NCBI RefSeq assembly: GCF_001612615.1
Contig: NZ_BDAU01000032.1
Location: 100,793 to 164,792, forward strand
From: Nocardia amikacinitolerans NBRC 108937
GTDB taxonomy: Bacteria; Actinomycetota; Actinomycetes; Mycobacteriales; Mycobacteriaceae
Direction of reading: 5' to 3'
DNA length: 64,000 nt
Shown here: in pieces, positions 42,778-51,730 of the stretch
Position numbering within the stretch: position 1 is the first letter of the stretch
Layout of the letters: each line of letters begins with the position of its first letter
The notes under the pieces: model-generated
What the model was told of the DNA's origin: nothing
Seen by the model: only the letters and a program-made list of their open reading frames with translations
The model's database searches: none
Made by a program: the position numbers and the translations under genes

Positions 42778-43386
42778 ATGGTTTCCGATCTGCCGCCGAA
42801 CAAGCACCAGGAGAAGAGTCTGCGGACCCGCGCGCAGCTGCTTGACGCGGCGATCGACAGCCTCGCCGAGGTGGGCTACGGCGGCGCCTCCATCGCCGAC
42901 ATCACCGCGCGCGCCGGCGTCACCCGCGGCGCCCAGCTGCACCACTTCCACACCCGCCATGAGCTGTTCGCCCAGACCATCGGGCATCTCACCGAGCGCC
43001 AGCGCCAGGCGCTGCACCGCAAGCTGCGCACGCTGCCCGCGAACTCCGCCGCGGGAGCCGTGCTCGTCGAGCTGGTCACCGCCACCTTCGCGGGCAAACT
43101 CGGCCGCGCCTGCGTCGAGCTCTACGTCGGCATCGCCAACGACCGCGAGCTGCGCCGCGAGATGCTGCGCGTGCAGCACGATCTCACCGTCGAACTGCTC
43201 GACCGCTGTGCCGAACTCATCGGCCGGGAAATCCCCCGCGCCCGCCTCGACTCCGCCTTCTGGCTCACCATCAACCTGGTGCGCGGCGCGACCCTCGACG
43301 AGATGGTCGGTCGCGACCGCGCCCGCCGCAAACAAGTGCTCGCCGACTGGACCGAGCTCGCCGAAGTGGCCCTGCGCCGGATTTAG
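42778..43386 (+). CDS. TetR-family transcriptional regulator
   Basis: 202 residues. The N-terminal HTH is LRTRAQLLDAAIDSLAEVGY then ASIADITARAGVTRGAQLHHFHTRHELF. The C-terminal domain (LVELVTATFAGKLGRACVELYVG) is of the type seen in fatty-acid-linked TetR proteins. The ATG at 42778 is 103 bases from the divergent dehydrogenase start. It is probably a local acyl-CoA responsive repressor (inference from position). Confidence 0.88.
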   Translation: MVSDLPPNKHQEKSLRTRAQLLDAAIDSLAEVGYGGASIADITARAGVTRGAQLHHFHTRHELFAQTIGHLTERQRQALHRKLRTLPANSAAGAVLVELVTATFAGKLGRACVELYVGIANDRELRREMLRVQHDLTVELLDRCAELIGREIPRARLDSAFWLTINLVRGATLDEMVGRDRARRKQVLADWTELAEVALRRI

Positions 43387-43608
43387 CGCGGAACCACTCG
43401 GGTGCGGTCGCGGCCGCCACAACCACTTGGCTCGACGACAACCCTGACCGGCCGAGAAGCCGACCGCTCCACGCGCTGCCCGGCTGACCTGCGCGGACCA
43501 CCCAGTGGCCGGAAATGTCGATTTCTTGGCCGCAGGTCTGTCCTGTCATGGGGTCGCCCGCTCCTAGCGTTGTTCCACGACATCGGCGGGAGCGGAAGGC
43601 GTAGGTCC

Positions 43609-45441
43609 ATGACATTCGACTACGACGTGGTGGTCGTCGGCTCGGGGTTCGGCGGCAGCGTGACGGCGCTGCGGCTGACCGAGAAGGGGTACCGGGTCGG
43701 CGTGCTGGAAGCGGGTCGCCGCTTCACCGACGAGGAGTTCGCCGAAACCTCTTGGCGGCTGCGGAAATACCTGTGGGCACCGCGCCTCGGCTGCTACGGC
43801 ATCCAGCGCCTGGCGCTGCTGAAGGACACTTTCGTGATGGCGGGCGCTGGCGTCGGCGGCGGCTCGCTCGTCTACGCGAACACCCTCTACGAACCCCCGG
43901 AACGGTTCTTCACCGACCGGCAGTGGGGTCACATCACCGATTGGCGCGCGGAACTCGCGCCGCACTACGACCAGGCAAAGCGGATGCTCGGCGTGACGAC
44001 CAACCCCGCGACGACCCAGTCCGACCGGGTGCTGCGCGAGGTCGCCGAGGATCTGGGCGTCGCCGACTCCTACCGCAGGACGCCGGTCGGCGTCTTCTTC
44101 GGCGGCCCCGGCGTCCGGCCGGGACAGGACGTGCCGGACCCGTTCTTCGGCGGCGTCGGTCCGGACCGGCGGGCCTGCACGCACTGCGGCGAGTGCATGA
44201 CCGGCTGCCGCCACAACGCGAAGAACACCCTGGTCAAGAACTACCTGTATCTGGCCGAAAAGTTCGGTGCCACAGTGCATCCGCTGACCACGGTGACCGA
44301 CGTGCGACCGCGCGAGGGCGGCGGCTTCACGATCACCACGCAGCGCACCGGCCGCACCGCGCGCAAGCGGCGCCGCGAGTTCACCGCCCAGCACGTGGTC
44401 TTCTCCGCCGCCGCGCTCGGCACCCAGCGCCTGCTGCACCGGCTGCGCGACACCGGCTCGCTGCCCGCGATCTCCGACATGCTCGGGCAGCTCTCGCGCA
44501 CCAACTCCGAGGAACTGCTCGGCGCCCGCAGCCGCCGCGCCGACGCCGATTTCACCAAGGGCGTCGCCATCACCTCCTCCATCCACCCCGACGCGGACAC
44601 TCACGTCGAACCGGTGCGCTACGGCAAAGGCAGCAACGCACTCGCCATCATGGCGACGGTGATGGTCAGCGGCGACACCCCGCGGTTCGGGCTGTGGCTG
44701 CGCGCGCTGTGGCGCGGCCGTCGCGACGTGCTGCGAGCGCACAACCCGCGGCACTGGTCCGAGCAGACGATCGGCCTGCTCGTAATGCAGTCGGTGGACA
44801 ACTCCATCACCACCTACACCAAGCGCGGTTGGTTCGGGCGCCGCACGATGACCACGAAACAGGGTGCGGGCCAGCCGAATCCGAGCTGGGTGCCCGCCGG
44901 GCACGAGGTGGCGCGCGGGGTGGCGGACAAGATCGACGGCTTCCCCATCGGCACCACCTCCGGCGTCCTGAACATCCCGATGACCGGGCACTTCATCGGC
45001 GGCTGCGTGATCGGCGACTCGGCCGAGACCGGCGTCGTCGATCCGTACCACCGGCTCTACGGTCATCCCGGCCTGCACGTCATCGACGGTTCGACGATCT
45101 CGGCGAACCTCGGGGTCAACCCGTCGCTGACCATCACCGCGCAGGCCGAACGCGCGGTTTCGTTGTGGCCCAACAAAGGTGAGGCCGATCCGCGGCCTGC
45201 GCTCGGCGCACCGTACCGGCGGCTCGATCCGATCCCGCCGCGTCGTCCGATCGTCCCACCGAACGCGCCTGCGGCGCTGTGTCGTTCGACCGCCGAGACG
45301 GCACCGGGCTTTTCGACCGATACCGCGGCGCCGGGCATTGCGACCGATACCGCGGCACCGGGCCGTGCGACCGATACCGCGGCACCGGATCTTCCGACCG
45401 CGACCTCGGCACGGCGGCTACCGATCGAGCCGGTGCGCTGA
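43609..45441 (+). CDS. choD: GMC-type cholesterol oxidase homologue ChoD
   Basis: 610 residues. The N-terminal FAD motif VVVVGSGFGGSVTALRLTEKG and the LRKYLWAPRLGCYGIQRLA segment closely match mycobacterial ChoD (Rv3409c). A four-cysteine cluster CTHCGECMTGC lies near residues 189-199, and GSTISANLGVNPSLTITAQAERA is the GMC C-terminal signature. Family enzymes oxidise 3-hydroxysteroids, although activity on cholesterol is debated for ChoD. The last 60 residues are an extension made of 9-residue repeats (STDTAAPGI). A steroid-dehydrogenase-like gene lies convergent at 45473. Confidence 0.88.
   Translation: MTFDYDVVVVGSGFGGSVTALRLTEKGYRVGVLEAGRRFTDEEFAETSWRLRKYLWAPRLGCYGIQRLALLKDTFVMAGAGVGGGSLVYANTLYEPPERFFTDRQWGHITDWRAELAPHYDQAKRMLGVTTNPATTQSDRVLREVAEDLGVADSYRRTPVGVFFGGPGVRPGQDVPDPFFGGVGPDRRACTHCGECMTGCRHNAKNTLVKNYLYLAEKFGATVHPLTTVTDVRPREGGGFTITTQRTGRTARKRRREFTAQHVVFSAAALGTQRLLHRLRDTGSLPAISDMLGQLSRTNSEELLGARSRRADADFTKGVAITSSIHPDADTHVEPVRYGKGSNALAIMATVMVSGDTPRFGLWLRALWRGRRDVLRAHNPRHWSEQTIGLLVMQSVDNSITTYTKRGWFGRRTMTTKQGAGQPNPSWVPAGHEVARGVADKIDGFPIGTTSGVLNIPMTGHFIGGCVIGDSAETGVVDPYHRLYGHPGLHVIDGSTISANLGVNPSLTITAQAERAVSLWPNKGEADPRPALGAPYRRLDPIPPRRPIVPPNAPAALCRSTAETAPGFSTDTAAPGIATDTAAPGRATDTAAPDLPTATSARRLPIEPVR
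45307..45414 (+). repeat. 27-bp tandem repeat in the choD 3' end
   Basis: Units at 45307, 45334 and 45361 share the core CGACCGATACCGCGGC; a fourth unit at 45388 is degenerate. Each encodes nine residues of the form GxxTDTAAP. The repeat keeps the frame, so array length can vary without breaking the protein. Confidence 0.85.
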
Positions 45442-45472
45442 CCCGCACCGGCGACCGGAACCTCGCCGAACG

Positions 45473-47164
45473 TCAGGCGAGCTTCTTCGCGAGTGCGCGA
45501 CCCGCGGCGCGACCCGAGAAGATGCAGCCGCCGAGGAAGGTGCCTTCCAGCGCGTTGTAGCCGTGCACACCGCCGCCGCCGAACCCGGCGACCTCGCCTG
45601 CGGCGTACAGGCCGGGCAGCGGGGTGCCGTCGGGTCGCATCACCTGCGAGTCGAGGTTGGTCTGCAAGCCGCCGAGGGTCTTTCGGGTGAGGATGTTCAG
45701 CCGGACCGCGATCAGCGGACCCGCTTCGGGGTCGAGGATGCGGTGCGGCTTGGCGACCCGGCCCGCCTTGTCCCCGAAGTACTGGCGCGCGTTGGTGATC
45801 GCCATCAGCTGCGCGTCCTTGCTGTACTTGTTGTCGATCTCCCGGTCACGGGCGACGATCTGCCGCTCCAGGTCGTCGTGGTCGAGCTGGGGTCCGCGCG
45901 CGATCTTGTTCATGCCGTCGACCAGCTCGCGCAGCGTGTCGGCGACGACGAAATCGACGCCGTGCTGTTTGAACGCCTCCACCGGGCCTGGCGCGCCCTT
46001 GGCCACCCGACTCTTCAGGGTGAGTTTGAGGTCCTTACCGGTGATGTCGGGGTTCTGCTCGGAACCCGACAGCGCGAACTCCTTCTCGATGATCGACTGG
46101 GTCAGCACGAACCAGGAGTAGTCGTAGCCGCTCGCCAGGATCGCTTTCATCGTGGTGTTGGTGTCGAAACCGGGGAAACACGGTGCGGGCAAACGCTTTC
46201 CGTTGGCGTCGAACCACAGCGAGGACGGCCCCGGAATGATGCGGATGGCGTGGTCGGGCCAGATCGGGTCCCAGTTGTGGATGCCCTCGGTGTAGTGCCA
46301 CATGCGATCCCGGTTCACGATCGCGCCGCCCGCGCTCTCCGAGATGGCCAGCATGCGACCGTCGACGTGCGCGGGAACACCGGAGATGAGCGTCTCCGGG
46401 CATGGCCCGAGCCGCTCGGTGGGCCAGTTGCGCCGGATCATCTCGTGGTTGTGACCGATGCCGCCGGAGGTCACCACGACCGCCTCGGCCCGAAACTCGA
46501 ACTCCCCCACGGCTATCCGCGACGACGCTTTGCCGCGCTCCAGATCGGTGTCCTCCAGGACAGTGCCGCGCACGCCGACCACCGCGCCGTCCTCGACGAT
46601 CAGCTCGTCCACCCGGTGCCGGAAACTGAAGCCGACCAGCCCGCGCCGCTCGCCCTCGAGCACCGGCTCCTGGAAGACCCGCACGACCTCGGGACCGGTG
46701 CCCCAGGTGAGGTGGAAGCGCGGCACCGAATTGCCGTGGCCGTCGGCGGCCGCGCCGCCGCGCTCGGCCCAGCCGACCAGCGGAGTCACCCGCAAACCCA
46801 AGGCGCGCAGGTAGTCCCGCTTCTCGGTGGCCGCGAAGCGCACATACGCTTCGGCCCACTGACGCGCCCAGAGGTCCTCGTCGTCGCGATCGAATCCCGC
46901 CGAGCCGAGCCAATCCTGCAGTGCCAGTTCGTAGGAGTCCTTGATGCCGAGGCGCCGCTGCTCCGGGCTGTCCACGAAGAACAGCCCGCCGAGCGACCAG
47001 AACGCCTGCCCGCCGAGGTTGTTGCGGTTCTCCTGGTCGAGCAGGTGCACCTTGCGACCCGCCTTGACCAGCTCGTGGGCGGCGACCAGGCCGGCGAGGC
47101 CCGCGCCGACCACGATCACATCGGCCTCGCGCGCGAATTCGGGACTGCAGTTGGTCATGTTCAT
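45473..47164 (-). CDS. FAD-binding dehydrogenase (KstD/Rv0785-like)
   Basis: 563 residues. The start overlaps the stop of the TetR gene as ATGA (47161-47164). The FAD motif is DVIVVGAGLAGLVAAHELVKAGR. The C-terminal GLYAAGEVAGFGGGGVHGYNALEGTFLGGCIFSGR is the flavoprotein signature of the fumarate reductase/3-ketosteroid-delta1-dehydrogenase superfamily. The overall sequence fits the Rv0785-type FAD-binding dehydrogenase more than true KstD. Substrate not certain; a steroid or ketone is plausible given choD next door. Co-transcription with TetR indicates autoregulated expression. Confidence 0.85.
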   Translation of the reverse strand: MNMTNCSPEFAREADVIVVGAGLAGLVAAHELVKAGRKVHLLDQENRNNLGGQAFWSLGGLFFVDSPEQRRLGIKDSYELALQDWLGSAGFDRDDEDLWARQWAEAYVRFAATEKRDYLRALGLRVTPLVGWAERGGAAADGHGNSVPRFHLTWGTGPEVVRVFQEPVLEGERRGLVGFSFRHRVDELIVEDGAVVGVRGTVLEDTDLERGKASSRIAVGEFEFRAEAVVVTSGGIGHNHEMIRRNWPTERLGPCPETLISGVPAHVDGRMLAISESAGGAIVNRDRMWHYTEGIHNWDPIWPDHAIRIIPGPSSLWFDANGKRLPAPCFPGFDTNTTMKAILASGYDYSWFVLTQSIIEKEFALSGSEQNPDITGKDLKLTLKSRVAKGAPGPVEAFKQHGVDFVVADTLRELVDGMNKIARGPQLDHDDLERQIVARDREIDNKYSKDAQLMAITNARQYFGDKAGRVAKPHRILDPEAGPLIAVRLNILTRKTLGGLQTNLDSQVMRPDGTPLPGLYAAGEVAGFGGGGVHGYNALEGTFLGGCIFSGRAAGRALAKKLA

Positions 47165-47793
47165 CCTTCGATTGGCGTGCTGTAGGCCAGCACGACGTGA
47201 CAGAAGAGGTCGGTGCGCCGCCGCAGGGCGGTGCGGCTGCGCGGTTCCATCAGCACCTGCACCGCGGTGCCGTCGTGCACGGCCACCATGGCCTGGCCGA
47301 GCGCCTCCGGGTCGGGGACGCCGCGCCCGACCCGGCCGAGCGCGGTCACCACGGTCGGCATCAGCGCCGCGACGATCGCCTCCTCGCGGGCGGCCATCAC
47401 CCGGCGCAACGTCGGCGTGCGCAGGGCGTGGCTGGTGAACTCGGCGGTGATCCGGTACCACGCCTCGTCCAGCGGGACCGCGCGCAGCAGCCGGTCCACC
47501 GCGTCGCGGAGGTCGGCGATGCCCTCGACGGAGATGTCGTCGAGGGCGGTGCGGACATCGGCGAGCATCGCGGCCGAGCGTTCCTCCCACATAGCGAGGA
47601 AAAGCTCGTCGAGCGAGGTGAAGTTCGAGTAGAAGGCGCCGCGGGTGAATCCCGCGCGCTCGCAGACCCGCTCGACCGTTGCCCTGCCGAACCCGTCCTC
47701 GGCGAAGACCTCGTAGGCGGCGGTGAGCAGGCGTTTGCGGGTCGCGGCCCGTCTGCGGGTGGCAGGGCGCGCCCCCGCGGTGGACGGCGCCAT
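47161..47793 (-). CDS. TetR-family regulator of the FAD dehydrogenase operon
   Basis: 210 residues. The HTH is RKRLLTAAYEVFAEDGFGRA then VERVCERAGFTRGAFYSNFTSLDELF, a common TetR form with FYSNF. It is the first gene of a two-gene operon, and a perfect inverted repeat (47835-47850) 42 bases upstream is a good autoregulatory operator. The start has basic residues (ATRRRAATRKR) before the HTH. Confidence 0.9.
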   Translation of the reverse strand: MAPSTAGARPATRRRAATRKRLLTAAYEVFAEDGFGRATVERVCERAGFTRGAFYSNFTSLDELFLAMWEERSAAMLADVRTALDDISVEGIADLRDAVDRLLRAVPLDEAWYRITAEFTSHALRTPTLRRVMAAREEAIVAALMPTVVTALGRVGRGVPDPEALGQAMVAVHDGTAVQVLMEPRSRTALRRRTDLFCHVVLAYSTPIEG

Positions 47794-47834
47794 CGTCGAC
47801 TCCTCTCGCCCCGGTTCGATACACCGGCGTATTC

Positions 47835-47850
47835 GATACAGGAATGTATC
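47835..47850. promoter_or_regulatory. candidate TetR operator
   Basis: GATACA-ggaa-TGTATC is a perfect 6-4-6 inverted repeat upstream of the TetR gene (start 47793). A second TTCGATACA copy lies to its left (about 47815-47823), and ATAC/GTAT arms flank the spacer between the copies. Confidence 0.6.
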
Positions 47851-47892
47851 AGGACTCGGGCGCGCCGAAACCCGAAACGGCGGAGAAACGGG

Positions 47893-48588
47893 TTACCGGT
47901 CCGGCGGGGCGATCTTGCTGATCAGGACGTCCCCGTCGCGCGGGGTCACGGTGACGAACTGGCGATAGGTGCGCACCGCCGCGTCGGGGCGGGTCTCGGT
48001 GATCACCACGTCGAAGCGGCCGTCCGGCAGCGGCAGCACCAGTACGCAGTGGCTGGTTCCCACGGGAACCGAGGCGATGCCCGCGTCGATGACGTCGATG
48101 CGCGACACCGCCGCGTCGGGCGTGGTCGCCGCGCGCGCCGCGACACCGGACTTGGTCACGTAGTAGGCGTGCTGGAAGGCGAGGATCGCGTCGGGTCCGC
48201 TGGCCAGCGAGCCGGTGCCGTTGCCGCGCACCAACTGGTCGGATCGGGTCGGCTCACAGCCGGGTCCGCCGCCGAGCACCGGGTCGGCGACCGTGGCGGA
48301 CTGGCGCGGTTCGGTCACCTCCGCGGCGTACACAAGCACCACCGCCACCGCGGCGAGCGACGCGCCGACGGTCGCGCCGCCGACGAGCCAGGGGCGCCGC
48401 CGGTTTCGCGGTCGCCCGCGCCGCGGCGAACGCTTGCCCTGCTGCCTCCGGAGCGGCTGGCCGACCTGCTGCGGCGGGATCATGCCCGGCCACAGCGGCG
48501 TCGTCGCCGCTTCCCTGCCCCTGCCACGGCGCAGCGCACCGCGACGCGCGACAGTGCGGCTGCCGAGATCGAACGCGTTCGACGCCAT
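47893..48588 (-). CDS. single-pass membrane protein of unknown function
   Basis: 231 residues. An Arg/Gln/Pro-rich cytoplasmic segment (1-68) precedes one membrane helix (about 69-90, LVGGATVGASLAAVAVVLVYA) and an extracytoplasmic domain. That domain carries GPDAILAFQHAYYVTKSG, ASVPVGTSHCVLVLPLPDGRFDVVITETRP and two cysteines that may form a disulfide. The architecture is common among Nocardia envelope proteins without known function. It is divergent from the TetR gene at 48777. Confidence 0.75.
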   Translation of the reverse strand: MASNAFDLGSRTVARRGALRRGRGREAATTPLWPGMIPPQQVGQPLRRQQGKRSPRRGRPRNRRRPWLVGGATVGASLAAVAVVLVYAAEVTEPRQSATVADPVLGGGPGCEPTRSDQLVRGNGTGSLASGPDAILAFQHAYYVTKSGVAARAATTPDAAVSRIDVIDAGIASVPVGTSHCVLVLPLPDGRFDVVITETRPDAAVRTYRQFVTVTPRDGDVLISKIAPPDR

Positions 48589-48617
48589 GACTCCGCCGCA
48601 CCCTCCGTATCAATGCC

Positions 48618-48627
48618 ATTGCGCAAT
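48618..48627. promoter_or_regulatory. palindrome in divergent region
   Basis: ATTGCGCAAT is a perfect 10-bp palindrome, 30 bases before the membrane-protein gene and 150 before the TetR start; a partial AGATTGCAC copy follows. It is a candidate site for the TetR protein at 48777. Confidence 0.35.
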
Positions 48628-48776
48628 AACAAGATTGCACATTTGCGCCGAAGATGACGGATGAATGGCGCAGAGCGGCAGAAGACCACACGGCATAATG
48701 TCGCCCGGGTGGGACCCGAGACGACACGATCGGCGGGGCCGTGTCCGATCTCGATCGTTCCGACAGAGAGGCACAC

Positions 48777-49445
48777 ATGCGCCGAGAGCAGGCGACCATA
48801 CGTCCGACGGTGTTACCGAGAAGCGGTTTCGCCGAACGGCACCGCGCGACCCGCGAAGCGGTCCTCACCTCGCAACGCGGCAGGATCATCACCGCGATGG
48901 TGGAAAGCGTACGGGCCAAAGGGTATTCCGCGACCACACTCTCCGATATCGTCGGCAGGGCCCGGGTGTCGCGCAGCACGTTCTACGAACACTTCGCCAA
49001 CAAGGAGGAGTGCTTCGTCGAGGCCGTGCACACCGGCATCGACATCGTCGCCTCCCGCATCGCCGAGGAACTCGCCCAGCTCCCGCAGGATGCCGACGCC
49101 CTCGCCAAGATTCGCTCGATCGTGCACACCTATTGCGAAATGATCGTCACCGAACCGGATTTCGCGTGCGTCGTGCTGGTGGAGTCGTTCAAGGTGGACC
49201 AAGCGGCCGTGGCCTACCGCGACCTCGCCGTGGACCGTTTCGCCGAGCTCTACCGCGTCTTCTACCACCAAGCCCGCGCGGCCGACCCGTCCCTGCCCGA
49301 GCTGGCGGACGACCTGATCGCACTGATTCCGGAGGCGATCGGCGAGCGGACCCGCCGCACGATGGTCTCGCACGGACCGGCGAAGGTGCCCGAATTGGCC
49401 CCGCTGTTCGTGGATTTCGCGTCGACGGTGCTGGGGCTTCGCTGA
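48777..49445 (+). CDS. TetR-family transcriptional regulator
   Basis: 222 residues from the ATG at 48777, preceded by GAGAGG. The HTH reads RGRIITAMVESVRAKGYSATT then LSDIVGRARVSRSTFYEHFANKEE. A basic N-terminal extension of about 45 residues comes before it, longer than usual. The C-terminal domain has CEMIVTEPDFACVVLVESFK. The target is unknown; the divergent membrane-protein gene is the only obvious candidate. Its stop is one base from the convergent DUF72 gene. Confidence 0.87.
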   Translation: MRREQATIRPTVLPRSGFAERHRATREAVLTSQRGRIITAMVESVRAKGYSATTLSDIVGRARVSRSTFYEHFANKEECFVEAVHTGIDIVASRIAEELAQLPQDADALAKIRSIVHTYCEMIVTEPDFACVVLVESFKVDQAAVAYRDLAVDRFAELYRVFYHQARAADPSLPELADDLIALIPEAIGERTRRTMVSHGPAKVPELAPLFVDFASTVLGLR

Positions 49446-49446
49446 A

Positions 49447-50286
49447 TCAGAACAGCGTCATCGGCTCGTCCCCCACCGGTTCGGGCAACGGGTCGAGTTC
49501 CGGGAGCCGGGCGCGGACCTCGTCGTGGAAACGCCGGGCCAAGTCCAGCGCGCCCGCGTTGTCGGGGGTGTGCAGGAATACCGTCGGCGAGCGCCCCTCG
49601 CGCAGCCAGGCTGTCACCGTGTCGAGCCAGGGACGCCACCCGGCGACGGTGCGCTCGACGTCGTCCCGCCCGTGGTACCGCACGATCGGGTATTCGGTGA
49701 GCGCGTCGGTGCGCCGCGGCACGCGCGGCTTCTTCGACCGCGCCTCCTGCTCCGCGGGGCCCGCCGCGACCCCGTCGAAAAGGACTGTGGTGTCGAAGGT
49801 TATCCACTCGGCGCCGACCCTGGCGAGCACCCGCTCCAGCGCCTGCCCCGCGCGCCGGTCCTCGAAGAAGGCCGGGTGCCTGACCTCGACCCCGCACCGG
49901 TATCCCCCGGGCAGCCCGCGCAGGAACGCCGCGAGCGCGCCGAGATCGGTCGGACCGAACGAGCCGGGCAACTGCACCCACAGCGTGTGCAGGCGCGGTC
50001 CGAGCGGCTCCATCGCGCCGAGGAACGCGCGCAGTTCCCGGTCCGCGCCGGTGAGCCTGCGCTCGTGGGTGATCGGCTTGGGCAGCTTCAGCACGAAACG
50101 GAAATCGGGCGCGGTCTGCTCGGCCCATGATTCGACGGTGTGGCGCGCGGGGGTCGCGTAGAACGTGGTGTTGCCCTCGACCGCGGTGCAGCGCTCGGCG
50201 TACCAGCGCAACCGTTCCGCGGGTCCCAGCTGCCGCTCCTGCCATGCCGCGTGCGTCCACATCGCACATCCCACGTGAAGCCGCAT
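49447..50286 (-). CDS. DUF72 family protein
   Basis: 279 residues starting MRLHVGCAMWTHAAW. The family signature is present: EGNTTFYATP, FRFVLKLPKPITHERRL, LWVQLPGSFGP and YRCGVEVRHPAF. DUF72 proteins have a TIM-barrel fold and are related to YecE; the biochemical role is unknown. Longer upstream frames cover the end of the preceding membrane-protein gene and are not used. It begins ten bases after that gene stops, so the two are co-transcribed. Confidence 0.9.
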   Translation of the reverse strand: MRLHVGCAMWTHAAWQERQLGPAERLRWYAERCTAVEGNTTFYATPARHTVESWAEQTAPDFRFVLKLPKPITHERRLTGADRELRAFLGAMEPLGPRLHTLWVQLPGSFGPTDLGALAAFLRGLPGGYRCGVEVRHPAFFEDRRAGQALERVLARVGAEWITFDTTVLFDGVAAGPAEQEARSKKPRVPRRTDALTEYPIVRYHGRDDVERTVAGWRPWLDTVTAWLREGRSPTVFLHTPDNAGALDLARRFHDEVRARLPELDPLPEPVGDEPMTLF

Positions 50287-50296
50287 GCCCGCGACG

Positions 50297-51610
50297 TTAG
50301 CGAAGGGTGGGGCGGGTGCTGTCGGCGGACTCGGTCTCGGACTCCTCGGGCCGCACCCTCTGCAACAGCAACACGACGAGCGCGCAGCCACCGGCTATCA
50401 AGATCGCCGTGAGGCCGGGCACCGCGGAAAGCCATCGGTCGGGATCGGCGTAGCGGCGCGGGATGTCCAGTTCGCCGCCGAAGATGAGACCACGGAGCGC
50501 GACGACGACGCCGGGCACGTACAGCAGCGAGAGAGCGAGCACCTTGCTCGGACTCTCGATCGGCTGCGCCGTACCGAAGCAATATCCGGTGATCAGCGCC
50601 AGCGCCAGACAGCCCGCCATGGTCGCCGCCGGCGTCGGGCCTTCCGGCCGTGCGGTCGCCGCGGCGAACGCACTCAGCGCCGCGGTCGCCGCAAGCCCGG
50701 CCATCGGCATCGGACGGGCCATCCCGAGCAGCATGCCGCCCACCGTGCTGCCGAGCAGCAGCGGCACTGTCCAACCGGAAAGCGCGGTGACCACGATCGC
50801 ACCTCCGGACGCCGCGATGGCCGCGCTGAGCACGACGATCACCCCGTCGCGTCCGGGTAGCAGCAGCGCAGCGCCCAGCACCGTGACCACCGTGACAGCG
50901 GCGACGAGCAGCACCTCCAGCAGCGTCGCGCCGCGGTGGACCAGCCACTCCGAACTACCGAGCGTGATGAGCAGGGTCAGCAACGCGGCGACGATCGGCC
51001 GCAGTGGCAGCTCGACCGCGATCACCGATTCCCGGCGTCGATGCCGGTTCAGCAGCGCGCACGCCAGCACCAGCGCGACGGTCGGCCAGAGCAGCCAGAG
51101 TGGCGGCGAGTCCGTCACGAAGCCGGCGGGCAACTCCGGCGCGATCGGATGCCCGATGCCCGGCACACTCAGGTCGCCGATCACGATGCTGGTGAGCGCG
51201 CCAAGGGTGGCCGCGCCCGCGAACACCATGTGCCGCCCCGCCGCCGTCATCAGCCCGCCGAGCAGCATCCCGCCCGCCAGCGAATCGATGTCGTTGAGCG
51301 TAGTCAGCGGGGCGAGCGCGGAGAAGCTGCGGCTTATGGTGTGGTTGATCAGCAGCACGACCGTGCCGAATAGAGCCACCAGCCACGCCACCACGGCCGA
51401 ATCGGCGGTGCATGTGAAGACCGCGGCGATCACCGCGACGACGAAGCCGATCGCGGTCGCCCTCGGCAGGTTGTCGGCGAGCAGCTGCATCTCCACCGTC
51501 GCCGTCCCGCGGGCCCACGCCAGCGAGATCGGCGTGGTGAGCGCCAGTCCGCCGACCACGGCGGCGATGAACGCCGTGATCAGCTCGACCGCATTCGCGC
51601 AGCGTCGCAC
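50297..51610 (-). CDS. polytopic membrane protein of unknown function
   Basis: 437 residues with about twelve hydrophobic helices (for example LITAFIAAVVGGLALTTPI, ATAIGFVVAVIAAVFTCTA and LLEVLLVAAVTVVTVLGAALLL), one polar loop with LLNRHRRRESV, and an acidic C-terminus. There is no transporter-family motif that I recognise. A GTG at 51610 is the apparent start, with only a weak ribosome site. It leads into the DUF72 gene and is divergent from the PLP enzyme gene at 51731. Confidence 0.75.
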   Translation of the reverse strand: MRRCANAVELITAFIAAVVGGLALTTPISLAWARGTATVEMQLLADNLPRATAIGFVVAVIAAVFTCTADSAVVAWLVALFGTVVLLINHTISRSFSALAPLTTLNDIDSLAGGMLLGGLMTAAGRHMVFAGAATLGALTSIVIGDLSVPGIGHPIAPELPAGFVTDSPPLWLLWPTVALVLACALLNRHRRRESVIAVELPLRPIVAALLTLLITLGSSEWLVHRGATLLEVLLVAAVTVVTVLGAALLLPGRDGVIVVLSAAIAASGGAIVVTALSGWTVPLLLGSTVGGMLLGMARPMPMAGLAATAALSAFAAATARPEGPTPAATMAGCLALALITGYCFGTAQPIESPSKVLALSLLYVPGVVVALRGLIFGGELDIPRRYADPDRWLSAVPGLTAILIAGGCALVVLLLQRVRPEESETESADSTRPTLR

Positions 51611-51730
51611 CAGGTCAAAGGTAGTTGACTAGGTCTGCCGCTGATCGATTTAGGCGATGTGAGTGTCGAACAGCGGACGCGCGGCGGATGCGACCTCGCC
51701 GACGGCCACCGCGTCCTATGCTGGAGCGCC

